Below are positions 52,360 to 59,311 of a stretch of DNA of 59,311 nucleotides, in pieces; the first letter of the stretch is position 1, and every line of letters starts with the position of its first letter. The notes beneath the pieces are model-generated. The model did no database searches. It was not told the DNA's origin and saw only the letters and a program-made list of their open reading frames with translations. The position numbers and the translations under genes are program-made. The stretch is from Streptomyces alanosinicus (GTDB taxonomy: Bacteria > Actinomycetota > Actinomycetes > Streptomycetales > Streptomycetaceae). Location of the stretch: positions 1 to 59,311 of the forward strand of contig NZ_BMVG01000041.1 of assembly GCF_014650595.1 (NCBI RefSeq), written 5' to 3'.

Positions 52360-52394
52360 GGGCCACCCGGCCCTCCGGGCGGGCCGTCCGGCTT
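52360..52394. promoter_or_regulatory. DevR/DosR-like box upstream of the CBS-BON/DevR unit
   Basis: GGGCCACCCGGCCC (52360-52373) is a perfect match. GGGCCGTCCGGCTT (52381-52394), with two mismatches, lies 21 bp on. Confidence 0.55.
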
Positions 52395-52419
52395 CGGCCC
52401 GCCCGGACCCGGGCGGCGG

Positions 52420-54135
52420 TCAGCGATTGCCGCACCACGCCCGGTACGCCGCCACCGCGGTGGGCAGGGTCGGGAAGATGCGCTCGGCGCCGACGGACTC
52501 CGCCAAGCCGTAGGCCTCCAGGTCGTCCAGCAGGTCCTGCTTGACCCGGGCGAGGGCGAACACGATGCCGGAGCCTGTCAGCTCCCGGCGCAGGTCGTCC
52601 ACGGCGTCGAGGGCGGTGATGTCGACCTCGACGTTGGCCTCGGTGTTGAGCACGAACCAGCGCACCGGTTCCGTCTGTTCGTGGACGGCGGCCAGCGCCC
52701 GGCGGTGGAAATCGTCGGCGTTGGCGAAGAACAGCGGCGAGTCGTAGCGGTATACCAGCAGGCCCGGGATTGTCCGTGCCCGCGGGTAGTCGTCGACGTC
52801 GTGCATGCCCGCCACCCCGGGCACCAGGCCCTCGACCGCGTCGTGCGGCCGGGCCACCCGCGTGAGCAGTTCGGCGACCGACAGCCCGACGGCCACGAGA
52901 ACGCCGTACAGGATGCCGAGGGCGAGCACGCCCGCCAGGCAGCCGAGGGCGAGGAGAAGTTCGCGGCGCCGGAAGGAGGCGAGCCGGCGGAAGCCCGCGA
53001 CGTCGATCATGCGGGCCGCGGCGTAGACGACGAGCGCGCCGAGCACGGCCGCGGGCATGCGGGTCAGCAGCGGCCTGAGAAACAGCAGGACGGCCAGCAC
53101 GACCGCCCCCGCGACCAGCGAGTACGCCTGGCTGCGGGCGCCCGCCGAGGCCGCGAGCGCCGTACGGCTGGCGCTGCTGCTCACGGGGAAGCCATGGAGC
53201 ACCCCGGCGCCCAGGTTGGCCGCGCCCAGGGCCAGGAACTCCCGGTCCGAATCGAGCGTGCGCGTTTCCGCGTCGCCGCGGTGCGCGAACGCCCGCCCGG
53301 TCAGGATCATGTCGGTGTACGCCACCACGAGCACACCGAGCGCGGGCAACACCAGGCGGGGCACCTCACCGAGATCCGGCAGGGAGACGTCCGGAAACCC
53401 GGAGGGCACCGCGCCGATGACCGCGACCCCGTACCGGGTGTCGAGGCCGAACGTGACCACGGCGGCCGTCGTGAGCACCACGGCGAGCAGCGGTCCGGGC
53501 AGCGCGGGGAGGAATCGGGCCATGGCGAAGAGGAACACGAGGACGGCGGCGGACAGGGCCGCGGTGGCCGGGTGGATCTGTGACAAGTGGGTGAAGAAAG
53601 ACCTCAGTTGAGGCAAGAAGTCGGGACTTCCGGCGGGCATGCCCGTGAGCCGGGGCAGCTGATCGACCGCCATGAGTACGGCGACCCCGGCGAGATAGCC
53701 GATCAGCACCGGGCGGGAGAGCAGGTCCGCGAGGAAGCCGAGGCGAACCGCCCTGGCAGCCAGGCACAGCAGACCGACCGTGACGGCGAGAGCGGCCGCC
53801 AGCGAGGCGTAGCGTCCGGGGTCACCGGCAGCGAGGGGACCCACGACCGTGGCCGTCATCAACGCGGTGGTGGACTCGGGGCCGACCGACAGCAGACGTG
53901 AGGTGCCGAGCAGCGCGTACAGGGCGAGGGCGGGCAGGACCGCCCACAGTCCGGCTACCGGCGGCAGCCCCGCCACCGCCGCGTACGCCATGACCTGTGG
54001 TACGAGATACGCGGCGACCGTCACCCCTGCGGGCAGATCGCGCCGCAGCCAGGATCGTCGGCGCACGAGCAGAGTGCCGAGCGCGGCCGTCGAGAGCCGT
54101 CCCCCTGTCCCTCGCCCGCCCGCGCCTTCCGTCAT
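52420..54135 (-). CDS. SulP-family anion transporter with STAS domain
   Basis: The product is 571 aa from ATG 54135, which has AAGGA upstream; GTG 54186 and ATG 54165 are longer options. The SulP signature lies in VAAYLVPQVMAYAAVAGLPPV (first membrane helices), and 10-12 membrane segments extend to about residue 420. GFPVSSSASRTALAASAGAR is the conserved substrate-site region. The C-terminal STAS domain spans TIPGLLVYRYDSPLFFANAD to VLNTEANVEVDITALDAVDD. Such proteins carry sulfate or bicarbonate; the substrate cannot be decided here. It is divergent from the USP at 54379 with two boxes between. Confidence 0.92.
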   Translation of the reverse strand: MTEGAGGRGTGGRLSTAALGTLLVRRRSWLRRDLPAGVTVAAYLVPQVMAYAAVAGLPPVAGLWAVLPALALYALLGTSRLLSVGPESTTALMTATVVGPLAAGDPGRYASLAAALAVTVGLLCLAARAVRLGFLADLLSRPVLIGYLAGVAVLMAVDQLPRLTGMPAGSPDFLPQLRSFFTHLSQIHPATAALSAAVLVFLFAMARFLPALPGPLLAVVLTTAAVVTFGLDTRYGVAVIGAVPSGFPDVSLPDLGEVPRLVLPALGVLVVAYTDMILTGRAFAHRGDAETRTLDSDREFLALGAANLGAGVLHGFPVSSSASRTALAASAGARSQAYSLVAGAVVLAVLLFLRPLLTRMPAAVLGALVVYAAARMIDVAGFRRLASFRRRELLLALGCLAGVLALGILYGVLVAVGLSVAELLTRVARPHDAVEGLVPGVAGMHDVDDYPRARTIPGLLVYRYDSPLFFANADDFHRRALAAVHEQTEPVRWFVLNTEANVEVDITALDAVDDLRRELTGSGIVFALARVKQDLLDDLEAYGLAESVGAERIFPTLPTAVAAYRAWCGNR

Positions 54136-54281
54136 GCGCTGTCCTTCGTGGTCCGCCTCCGGCATCGGTCGGCGAACGGGTATCACGCCTCACCCGACAC
54201 TCCCACACTGCACTCCCCATCGCCCCGCCGACAGGGCCGCTCCGCCCCGCGCCGGGCGCCCGCGGGAAGTACCGGGGACCG

Positions 54282-54315
54282 GGGCCGTTCGGCCCCGCAT
54301 AGGGACCTGCGGCCT
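54282..54315. promoter_or_regulatory. DevR/DosR-like tandem box between SulP and USP genes
   Basis: GGGCCGTTCGGCCC (54282-54295) is perfect and itself nearly a full palindrome. GGGACCTGCGGCCT (54302-54315) has one mismatch and starts exactly 20 bp later. Distance to the USP start is 64-97 bp. Confidence 0.65.
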
Positions 54316-54378
54316 CTGACCCCGCGACCACGGCGTCACCACGCTGGTATCGGATCCCTCGTCCCGGAGGTGGAGACC

Positions 54379-55284
54379 ATGACCCGAACCATCACCGTAG
54401 GTCTCGACGGCTCGCCCGAAAGCCGGGCCGCCGCCGAATGGGCGGCCCGCGAAGCCGGACTGCGCGGCCTGCCGCTGAAGATCCTCCATGTCTTCGAACC
54501 CCCGCCCGCGCCCGTGGCCCAGGCACCCCTGCTCGGCGCCGAGACCAGCCAGGACTGGGTGGAGAGGATTCCCCTGGAGGCCGCGGAGGGCCTTCGGCTG
54601 CGCCACCCCGGTGTCGAGATGATCACCGATCGGGTCACCGGCGAACCTGCCCGGACATTGGTCGAGGCGGCGGACGGCGCCGAGATGCTGGTGCTGGGCT
54701 CGCGCGGCCTCGGCGGGATCGGCGGGTTCATGGTCGGCTCGGTCAGCCTGTCCGTCATCGCCCACGCCACCCGACCGGTGGTGCTGGTCCGGGCCGGAGA
54801 GCAGGCCGCCGACGAACACAAGACGGACCCCGCGGGCATCCCGTCGGCAGCGACCCCCTTCCAGCCTGTCGTCGTCGGCGTCGACACCGGCGACGTGAAC
54901 GAGACGCTCCTGGAGTTCGCCTTCGAGGCCGCCGCGCTCCGCGGCACGTCCCTGAGGGTCGTGCACGGCTGGCCGGAGCCACCCTCCGCCTTCTACCGCT
55001 TCTACGGCGACGCGGAACTCGCGGGCACGCTCTCACGTGAACAGGCGACTGTCCTGACCGAGGCACTGCGCCCCTGGCGGCAGAAGTTCCCGGACGTCGA
55101 CGTGGTCGAGGCGAGCCGCTGCGGCAGTGCCGCGCAGGTCCTCGTCAGCGCCGCCCGCGACGCTTCCCTGGCCGTGGTCGGTCGGCGCATACGCACCAGT
55201 CCGTTCGGTGCCCATGTCGGTCACGTCACCCACGCCGTTCTGCACCACGTCGTCGCGCCCGTCGCCGTGGTCGCGCATGCCTGA
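54379..55284 (+). CDS. Two-domain universal stress protein
   Basis: The product is 301 aa. Domain 1 is TITVGLDGSPESRAAAEWAA with ATP motif GSRGLGGIGGFMVGSVSLS. Domain 2 is PVVVGVDTGDVNETLLEFAF, ending VVGRRIRTSPFGAHVGHVTH, whose ATP loop deviates from the standard G-2x-G form. GGAGGTGG precedes ATG 54379. The next USP gene starts 34 bp downstream, so both are probably on one transcript under the 54282/54302 boxes. Confidence 0.93.
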   Translation: MTRTITVGLDGSPESRAAAEWAAREAGLRGLPLKILHVFEPPPAPVAQAPLLGAETSQDWVERIPLEAAEGLRLRHPGVEMITDRVTGEPARTLVEAADGAEMLVLGSRGLGGIGGFMVGSVSLSVIAHATRPVVLVRAGEQAADEHKTDPAGIPSAATPFQPVVVGVDTGDVNETLLEFAFEAAALRGTSLRVVHGWPEPPSAFYRFYGDAELAGTLSREQATVLTEALRPWRQKFPDVDVVEASRCGSAAQVLVSAARDASLAVVGRRIRTSPFGAHVGHVTHAVLHHVVAPVAVVAHA

Positions 55285-55318
55285 CCTACGGCGAGGAGGG
55301 GGAACGAGGAGGAGGACC

Positions 55319-56221
55319 ATGACGGATCTTCCGATCGTCGTGGGTGTGGACGGCTCGGAGCCGAGCCTGCGCGCCGTGGACTGGGCGGCCGACGAGGCCG
55401 CCCTGCGCGCGGTGCCGCTCCGGCTGGTGTACGCCTCGCTCTGGGACCGCTACGAAGGCGCCCTGACCGCCCAGGAGCTCGACAGACCGGTGGAGGAGGT
55501 GATGGCCCAGGACGTCGTCGGCACCGCTCGGGAACGGGCGGAACGACGTCGGCCGGGCGCCAAGGTCACCACCGCTGTGCGGCCCGAGGAGCCGGAGTAC
55601 GCACTCGTACGCGAGAGCCGTACCGCCCTCGCCGTGGTCCTGGGCTGCCGGGGCCGTAGCGGAATCGCCGAGGCGTTGCTCGGTTCCGTCAGTGTCACGG
55701 TCGCCGGGCACGCGCACTGTCCGGTCATCGTGCTGCGGGGCAGCTACGACAACCAGGCCCGCTCCGGGACCCGCGGCCGCGTCGCCCTCGGAGTGGGCGA
55801 GAAGCCCGCCGGCTCGGCCGCGGTACGGTTCGCAACCGAGGAGGCCGTGTTGCGCGGGGTGCCCCTGGAAGCCGTACGAGCCTGGCGGCGCCCCGCGCAC
55901 GCGACCACCGGCCATCCTCCCCCAGACTTCGTCCGGGGGTACCCCCGGCTCGCCGGCGAGCCGGCACACCTCTACGAGCGGCAGGCCGGCGAGGCGGTGG
56001 AGGAAGCCCTGCGGGACGCACCGGCCGGCCTTGATGTGCGCCGCGCCGCTGTCGAGGGCCATGCCCGCGACGTCCTGATCGCCGCGTCCTACGAGGCCGA
56101 CCTGCTCGTCGTCGGCGCCCGGCGCCGGCCCGGACACTTCGGGCTCCAGCTCGGCCGTGTCGCCCACGGCGTGCTGCATCACGCGGCGTGCCCGGTGGCT
56201 GTCGTACCCGAACTGCCCTGA
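55319..56221 (+). CDS. Two-domain universal stress protein with an inserted palindromic repeat
   Basis: The product is 300 aa. Domain 1 is LPIVVGVDGSEPSLRAVDWA with GCRGRSGIAEALLGSVSVT. Domain 2 has RVALGVGEKPAGSAAVRFA and the ATP motif GARRRPGHFGLQLGRVAHGV. GAGGAGG precedes ATG 55319. Residues at about 200-211 (PPPDFVRGYPRL) are encoded by a GC-rich palindromic repeat (55919-55946) absent from the paralogues, so the gene accepted a small insertion in frame. It is closest to the USPs at 18848 and 33488. Confidence 0.93.
   Translation: MTDLPIVVGVDGSEPSLRAVDWAADEAALRAVPLRLVYASLWDRYEGALTAQELDRPVEEVMAQDVVGTARERAERRRPGAKVTTAVRPEEPEYALVRESRTALAVVLGCRGRSGIAEALLGSVSVTVAGHAHCPVIVLRGSYDNQARSGTRGRVALGVGEKPAGSAAVRFATEEAVLRGVPLEAVRAWRRPAHATTGHPPPDFVRGYPRLAGEPAHLYERQAGEAVEEALRDAPAGLDVRRAAVEGHARDVLIAASYEADLLVVGARRRPGHFGLQLGRVAHGVLHHAACPVAVVPELP
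55919..55946. repeat. Small palindromic Streptomyces-type repeat inside a USP gene
   Basis: The unit is CCCCC-AGACTTCGTCC-GGGGG-TA-CCCCC: a C5 arm (55919-55923), loop, G5 arm (55935-55939), TA, and a second C5. Repeats of this build (CCCCCAGCCTTCGGCCGGGGG-type) are common between Streptomyces genes. Here it lies in coding sequence without breaking the frame. Confidence 0.55.
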
Positions 56222-56225
56222 CCCG

Positions 56226-56550
56226 ACCGGCGGGTTGGCTGGGGAGGTCACCCGGCTCCTCGCGGACCACTGGATCAGCGGGCTTCCGGTGGTCGGGGAC
56301 GACGGCACGGTCGTCGGGGTGATCTCCGAAACGGACCTGACGGAGCGGCAGTCGGCCGGAGCCGGCCTCCGTACAGCCGCAGCGCTGCGGGCTGGCGCAG
56401 CTCACCTTGCTGCGGCCCGACGAGGAGATGCGTCCGGAGGTCATCGACGATGTGCTGGTACGGACGCTGTGGCTGCCACCGCGCGCCGCGTCTCGGTGGA
56501 GTCGCGCTCACGCGTCGACTCAATGGCATGCGGCCGCACGCCGGCGAGCG
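56226..56550 (+). pseudogene. CBS-BON protein remnant
   Basis: The frame GEVTRLLADHWISGLPVVGD, then DGTVVGVISETDLTE, is half of a CBS domain without the usual start. After a gap, LRPDEEMRPEVIDDVLVRTLW and, in another frame, RRVSVESRSRVDS recall the BON domain entry of the CBS-BON proteins in this window. The second CBS is deleted and frames change at least twice. It immediately follows the USP at 55319. Confidence 0.55.
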
Positions 56551-56583
56551 GTCCTGACGGACCACGTCCGTCAGGACCGCTCG
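56545..56583. terminator. Strong bidirectional hairpin
   Basis: CGAGCGGTCCTGACGGA (56545-56561) pairs perfectly with TCCGTCAGGACCGCTCG (56567-56583), a 17-bp stem with a 5-nt loop. It separates the rightward USP/CBS unit from the leftward OsmC gene. Confidence 0.85.
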
Positions 56584-56602
56584 GCCGGTGCCGCAGGGAT
56601 GC

Positions 56603-57046
56603 TCAGCCGAACTCGACGGTGACCCGCGGTGTGTGCCGGAGCGTGTTGTGGACCGTGCAGTGGTCGACCACCGCACGCAGCCCCTCGCGGCGCGCCTCAC
56701 TCAGTCCCGGTGGCGTCGTGACACGCAGGTCCACGGAGGCCACGCGGGCCGGCCGGCCGTCGGCCATCGTGAACTCGGCCGTCACACTGAGGTGTTCCAC
56801 GTCGAGGTGGTGGCGTTCCAGGAAGCCTCTCGCGTAGTGGGCGACGCACGCGGCCAGGGAGACCACGAACAGTTCGACGGGAGTGGGGCCGACGTCGTCG
56901 CCACCCGCGTCGAGGGGCTGATCGATGACGAGGGCGTGGCCCCGCATCTTCACCGTGAACGCCTGGCGCCCGGAGTAGGTCACCTCCACACGACCGGGCG
57001 GCAGCGGGACGGGCGGGACGGCGGGCAGGGTCGTGTGGGACATCAT
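56603..57046 (-). CDS. OsmC/Ohr-family peroxiredoxin-like protein
   Basis: The product is 147 aa. Motifs: RVEVTYSGRQAFTVKMRGHA, DDVGPTPVELFVVSLAACVA (first catalytic Cys), YARGFLERHHLDVEHLSV and DHCTVHNTLRHTPRVTVEFG (second Cys). Both reactive Cys are present, so organic hydroperoxide reduction is plausible. The start MM (57046 or 57043) overlaps the TGA of the site-2 protease gene upstream and follows GGAGG, so the two are coupled. It ends just before the strong hairpin. Confidence 0.9.
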   Translation of the reverse strand: MMSHTTLPAVPPVPLPPGRVEVTYSGRQAFTVKMRGHALVIDQPLDAGGDDVGPTPVELFVVSLAACVAHYARGFLERHHLDVEHLSVTAEFTMADGRPARVASVDLRVTTPPGLSEARREGLRAVVDHCTVHNTLRHTPRVTVEFG

Positions 57047-58224
57047 TCCTCCTTCGAAGGCTCCGGAAGGTGCCGACGCGGCCCGTCGGGGCCGGGATGG
57101 CCGGCGGAGGCCGGCCAGGCCAGGGCGCGGGTGATGTCGGAGAGGGTGAGGATGCCGACGAGCCGGCCGCCGTCGAGGATCAGGGCTCGGTGCAGCGGGC
57201 TTTCCTGCAGGCGGGGGACCAGGTCGACCACGGGCTCGTGCGGAGCGGCTGTCACGACCTCGTCGAGGGGGCGCATCACGTCGCGGACGGTCGTATGCGC
57301 GCGCTCCTGCGCTGGTGTCCACTCCATGCGCCGCACGGTGAGCAGTCCGGCGACCGAACCGTCCGCCCCCAGTACCGGGAACGCCGAGTGCCGGTAGGGA
57401 CCGAAGGGACCGTCGGCCAGGAAGTCGGAGAGAGCGGCCGTCGTGGGCACGGTGACCGGGTCCGGGGTCATGACCCGGCTGACCGGGACTCCGGTCAGGG
57501 CGCCCCGCAGCTGTGCCTGACGGGCCTCGGCGGTGGCGGCGGCGATGAGGAACCAGCCGATCAGCGCGGGCCACAGGCCGGCGATGTCCCCGGCGAACAG
57601 TACGTCCGCGAAGCCGCTCGCCACCAGGAACCAGCCCAGCATCCGGCCCGCCGCAGAGGCGCCCCGGGTGGCCCGCAGCGGGTCACCGGTGCGGTGCCAC
57701 AGGTAGGCCCGCAGCAGCCGCCCGCCGTCCAGCGGGGCGGCGGGCAGCGCGTTGAACACGGCCAGCAGTACGTTGATCGCGGCCAGCCACACGATCGCCT
57801 CGACCACCAGCCCGGACGCGTGCAAGGCGTGCAGCCCCGCCGCGACACCCGCGAACACGGCGCCGGCCAGCAGGCTCGTCAGCGGTCCCACACCGGCGAT
57901 CCGCAGCTCGGCGGCGGGCGACGGGGCCTCGCCGCGCAGCCGGGCGGCCCCGCCCAGCATCCACAGCGTGATGCCCTCCACCTGCACGCCATTGCGCCGG
58001 GCGACCACGGCGTGCGCCAGCTCGTGCGCGAGCAAGGAGACGAAGAAGACGACGGCGGTCAGGACCGCGAGCGCCCAGTACGCGACGGGGGAGTGACCGG
58101 GATGGGTGGCGGGGAGACGTCCGTGTGCCAGCGCGACTGTGATGAGGGCGAAGATGACCAGGACGCTCCAGTGCAGGCCGATCCGGACACCGGCGATGCG
58201 GCCGAGGGGCAGTGTTTCGTCCAT
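57043..58224 (-). CDS. Site-2 protease family (M50) membrane metalloprotease with CBS pair
   Basis: The product is 393 aa. It has about six membrane segments, zinc site HELAH (67-71) in LLAHELAHAVVARR, and the second motif PLDGGRLLRAYLW (Asp at 166). Two CBS motifs follow (VSRVMTPDPVTVPTTAALSD; VRDVMRPLDEVVTAAPHEPV). This architecture equals Rv2625c of M. tuberculosis, a DosR-regulon gene. It should cut within or near membrane helices, gated by adenylates through CBS (inference). The start is ATG 58224. It is in an operon with OsmC. Tandem boxes lie about 90-120 bp upstream. Confidence 0.93.
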   Translation of the reverse strand: MDETLPLGRIAGVRIGLHWSVLVIFALITVALAHGRLPATHPGHSPVAYWALAVLTAVVFFVSLLAHELAHAVVARRNGVQVEGITLWMLGGAARLRGEAPSPAAELRIAGVGPLTSLLAGAVFAGVAAGLHALHASGLVVEAIVWLAAINVLLAVFNALPAAPLDGGRLLRAYLWHRTGDPLRATRGASAAGRMLGWFLVASGFADVLFAGDIAGLWPALIGWFLIAAATAEARQAQLRGALTGVPVSRVMTPDPVTVPTTAALSDFLADGPFGPYRHSAFPVLGADGSVAGLLTVRRMEWTPAQERAHTTVRDVMRPLDEVVTAAPHEPVVDLVPRLQESPLHRALILDGGRLVGILTLSDITRALAWPASAGHPGPDGPRRHLPEPSKEE

Positions 58225-58310
58225 GAACCTCGCCTCACCTTCCGGCTTTCACCGGCACGGAATACGTTTGCGGCCCCTTCAGACTGTGCGCCGGCCGTTC
58301 CGAGCTGGAG

Positions 58311-58345
58311 GGGCCGGTCGGCTCTTGTCGGGGGCGGGTCGGCCC
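58311..58345. promoter_or_regulatory. DevR/DosR-like tandem box upstream of the site-2 protease
   Basis: GGGCCGGTCGGCTC (58311-58324) and GGGCGGGTCGGCCC (58332-58345), one mismatch each to GGGNC-N4-GNCCC, are 21 bp apart. Confidence 0.5.
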
Positions 58346-58410
58346 CGAGGCGGTCGGTACGGCACGCCACGCGCGGGCGGCACTCGCCCACGTCGGCCCG
58401 CTCCGCGTCC

Positions 58411-58965
58411 TCAACGGGGTTCCGCCGCGTCCCACTCCCGGTCCCAACGGGCCATGCGCCGCCGGTCGAGCCGGGCCCGCGCGAGCGCCGCTGCCCCGTA
58501 TGCGGGGGCGGCGACGGCGAGGGCGGCCGCGGCGCCGAAGAGGCTCGCCTCGACGTCGCCCTCGGCACGACCCGTCGGCTTCGAGGGAGCCAACCGGCTC
58601 TGGTCGTCCTGCCGGACCAGCACCCGGGAGCCGGCTCGCAGGCTCCCCCGTCGACCAGCGTCTGTCCGGTGCGCGAGATGCCGTCCGGAGCCGTCCACCG
58701 CACGGCCGCCCGGACCAGACCGTCCGCCGTCAGAGCCGCGGCGGCGCCGCCCGGTGCGTCGGCCAGGAGTGCGGCGTGGGCCGCGTGCGGGTGCGCATGC
58801 TGCTGCGCAACACATCCTCGGCGGCACTGTCCGTCCTCACTCCGGCTACGCGCTGCCGACCACCACGACGACCCAAGTGGCCAGGACGGTCCAGGCCTCG
58901 ACGACGTCCTCACGCCGGCGCAGTGGATCACTCCGCCGACGCCACAGCGGATTCCTGACGTTCAT
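58411..58965 (-). pseudogene. Rv1733c-like membrane protein, frameshifted
   Basis: A GGAGGTG site stands 5 nt before ATG 58965. The first frame gives NPLWRRRSDPLRRREDVVEA and WTVLATWVVVVVGSA (TM1), then a TAG. Later frames give HAALLADAPGGAAAALTADG, VRAAVRWTAPDGISRTGQTL, and finally SLFGAAAALAVAAPAYGAAA (TM2) with RMARWDREWDAAEP at the end (stop 58411). Put together they make a normal protein of about 180 aa of the Rv1733c type, like 34783. It contains at least two frame changes plus the early stop, so it looks truly decayed. Confidence 0.7.
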
Positions 58966-59232
58966 CGGGCACCTCCGCCTCGTGGTGACACCTCAGACGC
59001 CGCAGTCGTCCTGGCTGGGCGAGCACCCGGTTGCCCGCGCAGCACAGGACAGCCAGCCCGGCACAGTCGGTGAACGTGACCGGACGTAGATCCAGCACCA
59101 GTTCGGGGCGGGGATCCGGGGTGAGCGTGTCCAGCCGTTCCGACGGCGGGGGCGTCGACAGCACGTCGCTCTCTCCCCCCGCAGGGCGACCACTGTCGCT
59201 CCGCAAGCTGAGCGGTGCGCCACACACGACAC
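58928..59232 (-). pseudogene. STAS-domain (anti-sigma factor antagonist-like) protein, frameshifted and 3'-cut
   Basis: From GTG 59232 the frame reads SACGATVVALRGE. The sequence then continues in the next frame as DVLSTPPPSERLDTLTPDPR and PELVLDLRPVTFTDCAGLAV with CCAGNRVLAQPGRL, the core of a STAS domain (Asp-Cys where most have Asp-Ser as the phosphorylation site). A frame change lies near 59168. The C-terminal helix is missing, and the end overlaps the Rv1733c-like start. STAS proteins of this kind bind anti-sigma factors in partner switching. Confidence 0.6.
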
Positions 59233-59311
59233 CGGTTTGGTGTGTTCGCCAGGGTTGCGTCCAGGGGAGTGGTGTACGGGTTCGACCTGATCCGGGGGTT
59301 TGCTCCGGTGT

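Overview
This is high-G+C DNA with the codon bias, GTG starts and AGGAGG-type ribosome binding sites of a Streptomyces or close actinomycete. There is no rRNA, tRNA, CRISPR array or phage. Roughly the first 19 kb is a patchwork of insertion sequences and broken genes, as in a chromosome arm. The rest is a dense set of genes of the kind controlled by DevR/DosR-type hypoxia or dormancy regulators: universal stress proteins (USPs), CBS and CBS-BON proteins, Acg-type nitroreductases, Hsp20, a site-2 protease with CBS domains, Rv1733c-like membrane proteins, OsmC, and a DevR-like response regulator.

Layout. 0-5.8 kb: a secreted protein, then remnants of IS5, IS630, IS256 and IS30 elements mixed with pieces of a histidine phosphatase, an FAD monooxygenase, a SnoaL protein and a USP. 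5.7-9.5 kb: FtsH and a YbhN-like membrane protein. 9.5-13.4 kb: SDR, TetR, SDR and an intact IS630 transposase, enclosed by matching 23-bp inverted repeats. 13.4-18.8 kb: fragments (ECF sigma factor, metal P-type ATPase, oleate hydratase, GH65 split by an IS3 piece) around an intact nitroreductase and a membrane/SHOCT gene pair. 18.8-24.3 kb: USPs, CBS-BON proteins, a DUF1918-HTH-PNPOx fusion and a zinc alcohol dehydrogenase. 24.5-27.9 kb: an operon of acetyl-CoA synthetase, 2-oxoacid dehydrogenase E1 alpha, E2 core and acyl carrier protein; its E1/E2 part has suffered a deletion. 28.6-33.4 kb: a complete group 3b-type NADP-linked [NiFe] hydrogenase (B, G, D, A) with its maturation protease. 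33.4-42.2 kb: USPs, an Rv1733c-like protein, decayed TrkA and cation ATPase, a second nitroreductase, a decayed nicotinate phosphoribosyltransferase and Hsp20. 42.2-49.9 kb: a nine-gene V/A-type ATPase operon (H, C, I, K, F, E, A, B, D). 50-59.3 kb: CBS proteins, the DevR-like regulator, a SulP transporter, two USPs, OsmC, a site-2 protease and remnants of an Rv1733c-like and a STAS protein.

How it fits together. A palindrome of the form GGGNC-N4-GNCCC, most distinctively GGGYCGWWCGGC, recurs in the intergenic promoter regions of these genes, often as two boxes 20-22 bp apart. It resembles the DevR/DosR box. It lies upstream of ftsH, the acetyl-CoA synthetase operon, the hydrogenase, USPs, Hsp20, the V/A-ATPase, CBS/DevR, SulP and the site-2 protease. 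My reading (inference) is a low-oxygen or dormancy energy module: the hydrogenase handles NADPH/H2 balance, the V/A-ATPase couples ATP to the proton gradient, and USP/CBS proteins sense adenylate state.

Decay is conspicuous. Many stress genes carry internal deletions or frameshifts, and the local DevR copy has lost part of its DNA-binding domain and key receiver residues. Single-base frameshifts may partly be sequencing errors; the larger deletions cannot be.
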